A DNA stretch of 5,209 nucleotides, taken from positions 1 to 5,209 of the forward strand of contig CAZWLP010000121.1 in assembly GCA_964634565.1 (NCBI GenBank), in the 5' to 3' direction. Position 1 is the stretch's first letter, and each line of letters begins with the position of its first letter. The stretch is from JAUVKT01 sp964634565 (lineage in GTDB: Bacteria > Bacteroidota > Bacteroidia > Bacteroidales > VadinHA17). Made by a program: the position numbers and the translations under genes. The notes beneath the pieces are model-generated. The model was given only the letters and a program-made list of their open reading frames with translations. It ran no database searches and was not told where the DNA came from. Positions 1 through 5,209 of the stretch are shown here, piece by piece.

Positions 1-28
1 TGAGATGTGAGATATGAGATGTGAGATG
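1..28. repeat. tgagatg heptamer tandem repeat, 4 copies, cut by the left edge
   Basis: Four consecutive 7-bp units start the window: tgagatg, tgagata, tgagatg, tgagatg. Only the second unit differs, by one base. The array begins at the first base, so it probably extends to the left. It lies about 60 bp upstream of the exported-protein gene at 89 and carries no coding signal. Short noncoding heptamer arrays of this kind are, as I recall, common between genes in some Bacteroidota genomes. Their function is unknown to me. Confidence 0.75.
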
Positions 29-88
29 CGAAAAGAGAGATTTTTACGTTATTAATATGGATCATAACAATTTAAGCAGTATAAAACT

Positions 89-727
89 ATGAAATCAAAG
101 ATATTAAGCTTAATAGTCCTGTTAAGTATTGGTATGCAGGGTGTTTTTGCACAGGATAGTGTTAAAACATTATTTGGAGAGAACGGGATAAGTTCGACTA
201 TCTATGGGCAGGCTGATTTCGGAATATCTGATTTTGAGGGTAATAAGCTCTTAATTACATCGTTAGAAGGAGGTGCTATGCTTAACGGCATACTGGGCCT
301 GGGCCTGGGTGTTAAGGCAAATATAAATAACCCACGTTATGGTGATCCTTCAGATGAGTACGATGAGGGTATATTTAAGACAGTTTATGGTGGTATTGTA
401 ATAACGCCGGTATTCTATCATAATAATATTGTTCATTTTTCCACGCCGCTGTTAGTGGGAGGAGGCATGGCAGGCTACCTTAGCACAGATAAATATACAA
501 CCATAACATCAGGTGGTGACACTAAGATGAGGAGGCGAGTGATTGCTTCGGAGGGCTTTTTCGTTATTGAGCCCTCGGTAGTCGGAGAGTTAAATATCTC
601 GGAGAGATTGAGGTTTTTTGTTGGTGCTTCATACAGAATCGTTCCAGGCATGGAATTGATATACACCTCCGGCGGTGAATTTAACGGAGTATTGCTTAAG
701 ACCGGATTTATCTTTGGGAAAAGATAA
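89..727 (+). CDS. Exported protein, probable small outer-membrane beta-barrel, function unknown
   Basis: The 212-residue product starts with a clear signal peptide: Lys at 2 and 4, a hydrophobic core at about 5-20, and probable cleavage between A21 and Q22. No lipobox cysteine is present, so it is not an obvious lipoprotein. The rest is Gly-rich with alternating polar and hydrophobic residues. About eight amphipathic strands can be drawn (near 33-48, 53-66, 67-80, 96-113, 115-130, 155-170, 172-186 and 196-210), separated by acidic or polar turns such as 82-94 and 132-150. The chain ends in a strand reading TGFIFGKR, a style often seen at the end of Bacteroidota outer-membrane proteins. This fits an 8-stranded barrel, but no named family was recognised. 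The ATG at 89 is chosen because the signal peptide begins there; no Shine-Dalgarno motif precedes it. The gene converges on the octaheme cytochrome gene, and no partner lies on its own strand. The barrel topology is inferred; export is well supported. Confidence 0.8.
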   Translation: MKSKILSLIVLLSIGMQGVFAQDSVKTLFGENGISSTIYGQADFGISDFEGNKLLITSLEGGAMLNGILGLGLGVKANINNPRYGDPSDEYDEGIFKTVYGGIVITPVFYHNNIVHFSTPLLVGGGMAGYLSTDKYTTITSGGDTKMRRRVIASEGFFVIEPSVVGELNISERLRFFVGASYRIVPGMELIYTSGGEFNGVLLKTGFIFGKR

Positions 728-745
728 ACAAAGCCTTTTACTTGA

Positions 746-777
746 GTATTGCCTGACCGGCATCAGACAGGTAATAC
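746..777. terminator. Hairpin between convergent genes, possible terminator
   Basis: GTATTGCCTG (746-755) pairs with CAGGTAATAC (768-777): ten base pairs including one G-T wobble, around a 12-nt loop. It sits 19 bp after the stop of the + strand gene and 12 bp beyond the stop of the - strand octaheme cytochrome gene, where a shared bidirectional terminator would be expected. The T-run on the + side is short and starts about 10 nt after the stem (787-790). The - side has no clear T-run. It is therefore not a classic intrinsic terminator. Confidence 0.4.
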
Positions 778-788
778 AGGATATTGTT

Positions 789-2156
789 TTATGACTCTCT
801 TCCTCCTGTTTTTATAGGATCTTCTTCGTAACCCAGTTCCTTCCAGTTAAGTCTCATTGTTCCTTTTGTTGAGTGACAATCGGTACACTTCAGTGACTTG
901 CTGGCCGGGGCAACCATATGGTTTATTGGCCAGTACATCTCAGTTTCAATAAAGCTGTATTTACCGGAGTAGGGAAGGTTAATTTCTGTCATTCCTGCTT
1001 TAGAGGCTGTATTCCAGTTAAATGTAGACCAGTATCCACCTTCGCCAAATAATTTAGGCACAATAAGGTAATTATTTTTAGAATCATAGATTTGCTTTCC
1101 TTTCATTACCTTGAAAGGAGTGATCTTTGCTCCCGGATCGTCAATATTGCCATTAAGCTTGTTAAGCTCAACCACTTTACCGGGTTCAACTTTTTCACCA
1201 TAGGCATAATAATGCGCCTGGCCATTATGCCACCTGTATTCAGGTGTAATGTTCTTATCCCATATAAAATCGCCCTTCTTCTTATCGTAGACGGGCATCC
1301 CGAATTCATCATTTGTGACTTCCTTATTTTTACCTGCTGTCGACCAGTCCCACCAGGTTTTCGTTGGTTCTTCACGTGCAAAGGCTGGAATATGGCATGT
1401 CTCGCAGGCAACTGCATCTGTATGATCGTTTACCAGTTTTCTTCTGTGCGGACTGTCGCCATGGCAGTCGGCGCATGCAATATGATTCTCACCAAGGGCT
1501 ATTGAACCATGACTGGCACCCAGAATATTATGATTCTCTCCGGCATGGCAGTCTGAACAGGTAAACCCAATGCCTCCCATATGTATATCGAGTTCGGGTG
1601 ATGGATTAATCATGCTTCCATCCATGTCGCCATGTTTTACTCCCGTGCCTCCGCCACCATTGAAATGACAGATGCTGCAATTCTTAATAGTTGTCGGTCC
1701 CACGCTCTTTGCAACAGCAACAAGATCAACAGAGGGGTCTGGCATTCCTGCTCCGGTTGGTGTTTTTTTGTATGTTCCTGTCTGATCATGACAGATTAGG
1801 CAGTCTATATTATTTCCGTCGCTGAAATCAAAGCTGTCGTCCTTCCACCCATATCCGATATGGCAGCTGGTGCACCTTGGTTCGTTAGAGCTTACAGCTA
1901 TACAATAGTTATTAATAATATTCTTCTTTCCTGACCACTTATTTTCTTTGTCGGTCATAAGAACATCGTTGCCTGCCCATGTCCAGTGCCTGGTTCTCAT
2001 AATATCAGTATCGAGTCCCTCATGACACAGAAGACAGGTTTCTGTTACTTCCTGCGGGGTATTAAACGGACCATCAATAAGCTCGGAATGGTCGGTCTGT
2101 GCAATAATAGTCTGACTTATAAAGATGCTGAAGATAATTATTGGTATGGTTTTCAT
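789..2156 (-). CDS. Octaheme c-type cytochrome, tetrathionate reductase (Otr) family
   Basis: The 455-residue product is a secreted multiheme cytochrome. A signal peptide covers about 1-19 (cleavage near A19|Q20), so the protein acts in the periplasm. Eight CXXCH heme-binding motifs are at residues 41-45, 95-99, 119-123, 160-164, 200-204, 228-232, 251-255 and 424-428. The first seven fall within 215 residues; the eighth follows a gap of about 170 residues. About a dozen other histidines (for example H57, H175, H192, H209, H216, H225, H237, H245, H310, H315 and H413) can supply distal ligands. The heme count, the segment NEPRCTSCHIGYGW and the CHDQTGTYKK segment after heme motif 3 match my memory of the Otr family. 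The Shewanella enzyme of that family reduces tetrathionate, nitrite and hydroxylamine in vitro and has a lysine-ligated active-site heme. K130 or K131 is my candidate for that lysine. Physiological substrate and electron donor cannot be read here. The ATG at 2156 leads directly into the signal peptide. The gene appears monocistronic and is divergent from the methyltransferase gene. Confidence 0.9.
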   Translation of the reverse strand: MKTIPIIIFSIFISQTIIAQTDHSELIDGPFNTPQEVTETCLLCHEGLDTDIMRTRHWTWAGNDVLMTDKENKWSGKKNIINNYCIAVSSNEPRCTSCHIGYGWKDDSFDFSDGNNIDCLICHDQTGTYKKTPTGAGMPDPSVDLVAVAKSVGPTTIKNCSICHFNGGGGTGVKHGDMDGSMINPSPELDIHMGGIGFTCSDCHAGENHNILGASHGSIALGENHIACADCHGDSPHRRKLVNDHTDAVACETCHIPAFAREEPTKTWWDWSTAGKNKEVTNDEFGMPVYDKKKGDFIWDKNITPEYRWHNGQAHYYAYGEKVEPGKVVELNKLNGNIDDPGAKITPFKVMKGKQIYDSKNNYLIVPKLFGEGGYWSTFNWNTASKAGMTEINLPYSGKYSFIETEMYWPINHMVAPASKSLKCTDCHSTKGTMRLNWKELGYEEDPIKTGGRES

Positions 2157-2255
2157 AGTATACTTATTTAGACTAATTAAGTGTAAAATTAATTAATATT
2201 AGAAAAAAGATAGTATTTCTGATATGTTTTTAGGCATAGCAAAAGGGGCAGGCAG

Positions 2256-2278
2256 TTTAATAATTCTGATTATTTAAA
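2256..2278. promoter_or_regulatory. Palindrome in divergent intergenic region, possible operator
   Basis: The arms AATAAT (2259-2264) and ATTATT (2269-2274) are perfect inverted repeats around the spacer TCTG. After one mismatched pair the symmetry resumes for two more pairs (TT at 2256-2257 with AA at 2276-2277). The site lies about 20 bp upstream of the TAnnTTTG box of the methyltransferase gene and about 100 bp upstream of the octaheme cytochrome start, so a bound regulator could act on either gene. It does not match the FNR consensus TTGAT-N4-ATCAA, though the 4-bp spacer is the same. In AT-rich DNA such a palindrome can arise by chance. Confidence 0.25.
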
Positions 2279-2298
2279 GCAGCTTATTCATAAATTTT

Positions 2299-2306
2299 TA
2301 CTTTTG
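2299..2306 (+). promoter_or_regulatory. Bacteroidota-type -7 box (TAnnTTTG) of the methyltransferase-permease unit
   Basis: The sequence TACTTTTG is an exact match to the Bacteroidota -7 consensus TAnnTTTG. No clear TTTG -33 element sits at the usual distance upstream; the nearest is a weak TTTA at 2273-2276. If the box is used, transcription would begin only a few bases downstream, almost at the ATG at 2314, giving a very short or absent 5' leader. Confidence 0.4.
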
Positions 2307-2313
2307 TGTCGCT

Positions 2314-2913
2314 ATGAGGTTTTCGTTAAATGGATTTATATACAGGCATATTATCGACAGGATCCTTTCAATGGGGCAGAGACATATTATTGCCAGTATT
2401 GATTTATCAGACAGGGTACTTGATATTGCATGTGGCACAGGCTCATTATCAATATCTATGGCCGCTGTGGCAAAAGGGGTAACAGGTATTGATCTGTCTG
2501 AAAAAATGATTGATATAGCAAAGGATGCTGCTATAAAAGAAGGAATATCAAATGCAGAGTTCCTGGTGTCTGATGCCTCTGATCTGTCGTCGTTTAAAGA
2601 TAATTCGTTTGATAAGGCAGTGACATCTATGGCAGTTCACCAGTTCGACCCCGAGCTTGCAGTAGCTATTCTGAAAGAGATGAAGAGAATTGCAGGGAGG
2701 GTGCTGATAATGGATTACTACCATCCCCTGAGCCCTGGTGCAGCAAGATCAATAATTTATATTATTGAGTGGATTGCAGGAGGTGATCATTATCGAAATT
2801 TCAGGAATTACAATAGGCTGGGTGGATTAGATTATTTTATTTCAGAAGCAGGATTAACAATTTGTGATGAATTATATAAAAGTTCATCGTTCAGAGTTGC
2901 TGTTTGTGAATAA
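2314..2913 (+). CDS. Class I SAM-dependent methyltransferase, substrate unknown
   Basis: The 199-residue product transfers a methyl group from S-adenosylmethionine to an unidentified acceptor, presumably in the cytoplasm since no signal or membrane segment is seen. The Rossmann-fold motifs appear in order: motif I, VLDIACGTG at 35-43 (SAM-binding glycine loop); the acidic residue after strand 2, D60 in GIDLSEKMI; D87 in the VSDASDL segment near the adenine; and the strand-4 region, SFDKAVTSMAVHQF at 98-111, where family members often hold substrate-side residues. Length and pattern fit the Methyltransf_11/UbiE-like group, but substrate cannot be assigned. A helical segment near 144-155 is followed by GGDHYRNFRNY at 156-166. 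The ATG at 2314 is the only sensible start, because the frame has no start codon between it and the in-frame stop at 2275. The permease starts 50 bp downstream on the same strand with no convincing terminator between, so co-transcription is likely. Confidence 0.88.
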   Translation: MRFSLNGFIYRHIIDRILSMGQRHIIASIDLSDRVLDIACGTGSLSISMAAVAKGVTGIDLSEKMIDIAKDAAIKEGISNAEFLVSDASDLSSFKDNSFDKAVTSMAVHQFDPELAVAILKEMKRIAGRVLIMDYYHPLSPGAARSIIYIIEWIAGGDHYRNFRNYNRLGGLDYFISEAGLTICDELYKSSSFRVAVCE

Positions 2914-2963
2914 TATTTTAATATTCGCAGTTTTTAATTTGTTCGGAGCTTAATTTTTTATTG

Positions 2964-4736
2964 ATGAATAAGCAAAAAGGTAAACTTGGAGAGCTGGCTT
3001 CAACAGCTATTTGTGGTAATGATATCAGCTCATCTGTACTGTATGTTTCAGCACTTTCGATTATTTATGCTGGTAAGTATGCTTTTATTACTCTTCTGAT
3101 AGTTGCCTTTGTACTCTATCTTTTCAGAAATATATATAATGAAGTGGTTACCTCACTTCCTATGAATGGAGGAGCCTATAATGCCCTGCTGAATACTACG
3201 AGTAAGTTTATGGCCTCATTTGCTGCCACACTAACAATATTGTCTTATATGGCAACCTCGGTTATATCAGCCAATGAAGCTATGCACTATCTTCACGGAC
3301 TATGGAGCTCAGAGCCGGTAATTCTTTCTACTATTTTTCTGCTTACATTCTTTGCCTTGCTTACCATCCTGGGACTGAGGGAGTCGTCCCGCGTTGCCAT
3401 TGGTATCTTTATATTTCACCTGAGCTCTGTTCTGGTTCTTATTTTTGCTGTTAGCTGGTTTCTTGTTAATAATGGCTTTGATACCCTGCATGCAAACTGG
3501 CAGATACCTGTTGAGGGGGGAATCAAAAAAGCAATATTTTTCGGATTTGCAGCATCTATGCTTGGTATATCGGGTTTTGAGTCTTCCGCTAATTATGTGG
3601 AAGAGCAAAGAAGTGGCGTATTTCCCAAAACTCTCAGGAATATGTGGGTAATAGTGAGTATTATTAACCCTCTTATGGCCATACTTGCAATTTCGATTAT
3701 CCCCATACACGAAATTGCTGAAAATTACAGCGATGTGCTACTCTCAAGGATGGGGACTGTATCTGGGGGTAACTGGCTGGCTATGCTTGTCTCAGTTGAT
3801 GCAGTTATTGTACTGAGCGGAGCTGTACTGACATCATTTATTGGTGTTAGCGGACTGCTGGAGAGAATGACCCTCGACAGGATACTTCCTCCTTTTTTCC
3901 TTAAAAAGAATAAACGTAACAGCTCTTACCGGATAATAATACTCTTTCTGATTATAAGTATATCTGTTCTCCTTATATCACACGGGAGGGTGGAGGTCCT
4001 TGCAGGAGTATATACAATATCCTTCCTTTCGGTTATGGGCCTCTTTGCAATAGGAAATATCCTTCTGAAGGTTAAAAGGGCAAGACTTCCAAGGCAGATA
4101 AGGGCGAGTTGGATATCAGTTCTTATAGCACTTATAGGAATAATAATGGCCCTTGCAGGAAACATAATGATTAAACCGGATGAACCCGGGCAGGTAACTA
4201 ATTTCGGAATATTTCTGAGGTATTTTATACCCGGTATATTATTTGTGATTATAATGCTTAACCGTATTATTATACTACGGCTACTGATTGTAATGCTGGG
4301 CAAGATATTCGACCCGGTTAAGGAAACTTTTACAAGGATTCATACAGCAATATACAGTCTTATTGACAGGATTAATTCCCAGGAGTTTGTCTTTTTTACA
4401 AGGGGGGAAAATATAAGTAATCTGAACAGGGTTATGCTATATATACAGCATAATGAAAGCACCAGAAAGATTAAACTGGTTATGGTCCTTCAGGAGAAAG
4501 ATGAAGACTGTGAGAAAAAAGTACTTTCGCTCGAAAAGGATATTCAATTTCTTAACAGGGAGTATCCAAAGATAGAAATTGAATTTGTAAAGCTTTATGG
4601 AGAGTTTAACCCAAATCTTGTACACCGCTTATCTGAGGAATGGAACATACCTGTTAATTTTATGTTTATAGGCTCACCTGGCCCTTATTTTCCATACCAT
4701 ATAGAAGACTTCGGCGGGGTTAGACTTATAATCTGA
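2964..4736 (+). CDS. APC-superfamily permease with C-terminal soluble domain, KimA-like layout
   Basis: This 590-residue integral membrane transporter has about 12 hydrophobic segments (roughly 16-35, 38-55, 85-106, 118-137, 143-168, 188-207, 226-247, 272-295, 322-339, 343-368, 383-401 and 413-434), followed by a cytosolic domain of about 150 residues (440-590). APC hallmarks are the broken first helix (CGNDISSSVLY at 17-27), the NGGAY loop at 68-72, and the sixth helix with GISGFESSANYVEE at 201-214. The first-helix pattern and overall size resemble the proton-coupled potassium importer KimA more than typical amino-acid permeases, as I remember KimA, but a residue expected in helix 10 does not match. 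The substrate (potassium, amino acid or other) stays open. The C-terminal part alternates strands and helices (for example 502-510 and 537-543), reminiscent of a USP-like regulatory domain. ATG at 2964 is preferred over the adjoining TTG at 2961; a weak GGAG at 2945-2948 lies rather far upstream. The gene follows the methyltransferase gene, and its stop lies 3 bp from the stop of the opposing gene. Confidence 0.88.
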   Translation: MNKQKGKLGELASTAICGNDISSSVLYVSALSIIYAGKYAFITLLIVAFVLYLFRNIYNEVVTSLPMNGGAYNALLNTTSKFMASFAATLTILSYMATSVISANEAMHYLHGLWSSEPVILSTIFLLTFFALLTILGLRESSRVAIGIFIFHLSSVLVLIFAVSWFLVNNGFDTLHANWQIPVEGGIKKAIFFGFAASMLGISGFESSANYVEEQRSGVFPKTLRNMWVIVSIINPLMAILAISIIPIHEIAENYSDVLLSRMGTVSGGNWLAMLVSVDAVIVLSGAVLTSFIGVSGLLERMTLDRILPPFFLKKNKRNSSYRIIILFLIISISVLLISHGRVEVLAGVYTISFLSVMGLFAIGNILLKVKRARLPRQIRASWISVLIALIGIIMALAGNIMIKPDEPGQVTNFGIFLRYFIPGILFVIIMLNRIIILRLLIVMLGKIFDPVKETFTRIHTAIYSLIDRINSQEFVFFTRGENISNLNRVMLYIQHNESTRKIKLVMVLQEKDEDCEKKVLSLEKDIQFLNREYPKIEIEFVKLYGEFNPNLVHRLSEEWNIPVNFMFIGSPGPYFPYHIEDFGGVRLII

Positions 4737-4739
4737 AGC

Positions 4740-5209
4740 CTATTTCTTTTTGCCATTTGTTTGTTCACAGGGACTTGCCGGCCTGTTTTTACCACTTCCT
4801 GATATGGGTTTTTTGTCAGACTCAATGCATACCGACCAGTGTCCCATAGATCCGGGATTTGATGTGCTGACTGTAACTGTTATACTGCCCGTAAACAGAT
4901 AATCCTTTCCCGGACTTAGCCTGTAAGCTTCTCCATTGACTATTGCATCACCACCGCCGCCAATTGGTTTAAAATACAGACTGCTGGCCGATCCGGAATA
5001 TTTGAAATTGCTATTACTGAGGTCAGATCTGTTGTATGTTCCTGATGGAGTGACAAGGCAAAACTGCCAGTCTGAATTGCCGGGATTTATCCTTACACCC
5101 AATGGTTTTATTTCATTGACTGGAGCAATATTTGTGATGGGGAGAACTTCTGTTACAGGAGTTGCCTCAACAACAGGTTCAGCTTCTGTTACCGGTGCCA
5201 CATTGCCTG
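4740..5209 (-). CDS. Unrecognised protein with PVTEA-type hexapeptide repeats, 5' end outside the window
   Basis: The reading frame is open through the right edge (residues G and N precede the GTG at 5201), so the true start and any signal peptide lie outside the window. I number from that GTG. Residues 3-33 form five hexapeptide units, each beginning with proline: PVTEAE, PVVEAT, PVTEVL, PITNIA, PVNEIK. This looks like an extended linker or stalk. Residues about 40-128 contain NSDWQFCLVTPSG, a Gly run at 81-84 and alternating Thr/Val/Ser strands around 101-112, suggesting a beta-sandwich-like domain. Cysteines are at 48, 125 and 145, so a disulfide such as C48-C125 is possible if the protein is exported. 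The tail from 129 is polar and basic and ends in GKKK. No family was recognised and no function is proposed. A cell-envelope protein tethered by a Pro-rich linker is plausible but inferred. The gene converges tail to tail with the permease. Confidence 0.75.
   Translation of the reverse strand, partial: GNVAPVTEAEPVVEATPVTEVLPITNIAPVNEIKPLGVRINPGNSDWQFCLVTPSGTYNRSDLSNSNFKYSGSASSLYFKPIGGGGDAIVNGEAYRLSPGKDYLFTGSITVTVSTSNPGSMGHWSVCIESDKKPISGSGKNRPASPCEQTNGKKK

Noticed and set aside
293..310. Three copies of a ctgggc/ctgggt hexamer in the first gene
   Set aside because: It encodes LGLGLG in a beta-strand, is only 18 bp long, and is in frame with the coding sequence. There is no evidence of a separate role.
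1092..1505. Open frame of 137 codons on the + strand inside the octaheme cytochrome gene
   Set aside because: It is antisense to a gene with eight CXXCH motifs and a signal peptide. Its own translation has no recognisable domain or start context, so it is a coding shadow.
2157..2313. Riboswitch or small RNA in the divergent intergenic region
   Set aside because: The region is only 157 bp, strongly AT-rich, and shows no conserved riboswitch core or stable GC-containing stem beyond the palindrome reported.
2912..2925. AATATT-tt-AATATT inverted repeat after the methyltransferase gene, considered as a terminator
   Set aside because: The stem is only six A-T pairs with a 2-nt loop and AATATT is itself palindromic. 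It is too weak for a terminator, and the permease gene follows closely.
2935..2942. TTAATTTG upstream of the permease as a separate -7 promoter box
   Set aside because: It misses the key A at the second position of TAnnTTTG and has no -33 element, so an internal promoter is not supported.
2961..2963. TTG as the start codon of the permease
   Set aside because: An ATG follows immediately at 2964 and adds no loss of conserved sequence; ATG is the more likely start.
3926..4303. Open frame of 125 codons on the - strand inside the permease gene
   Set aside because: Its Ile/Arg-rich translation is the antisense image of hydrophobic membrane-helix codons; the + strand frame is clearly the real one.
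5199..5201. GTG at 5201 as the true start of the right-edge gene
   Set aside because: The frame stays open to the window edge and the GTG falls at the edge of a hexapeptide repeat, so it is most likely an internal valine codon.

Overview
The window looks like chromosomal DNA from a member of the Bacteroidota (Bacteroidales-type), probably an anaerobe or facultative anaerobe. The evidence is a moderately AT-rich sequence, starts without Shine-Dalgarno motifs, signal peptides ending in the 'A|Q' cleavage style common in this phylum, a TAnnTTTG promoter box, and a heptameric tgagatg repeat at the left edge. No phage, IS, CRISPR, tRNA or rRNA sequence was seen.

Layout from left to right: (1) a short tgagatg tandem repeat (1-28). 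(2) A + strand gene (89-727) for a small exported protein that looks like an outer-membrane beta-barrel. (3) A convergent gap with a 10-bp hairpin (746-777). (4) A - strand gene (789-2156) for a periplasmic octaheme cytochrome c of the octaheme tetrathionate reductase (Otr) family, with all eight CXXCH motifs present. (5) A 157-bp divergent intergenic region with a palindrome and a TAnnTTTG box. (6) A + strand pair, probably one operon: a class I SAM-dependent methyltransferase (2314-2913) and a 12-TM APC-superfamily permease with a soluble C-terminal domain (2964-4736). (7) A - strand gene (4740 to beyond 5209), truncated by the right edge, for an unrecognised protein with a proline-phased hexapeptide repeat followed by a Gly/Ser-rich, probably beta-rich domain.

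The genes do not form one obvious pathway. The octaheme reductase stands alone on its strand, with no heme-maturation or quinol-oxidising partner in view, so its electron donor must be encoded elsewhere. The methyltransferase and permease are close enough (50 bp) to share a transcript, but nothing in the sequence ties their substrates together. The most interesting points are the permease, whose first membrane segment matches the potassium importer KimA pattern as I remember it while another expected residue does not; the octaheme enzyme; and the unidentified repeat-bearing protein at the right edge. I do not see convincing evidence for a wholly new multi-gene system in this window.
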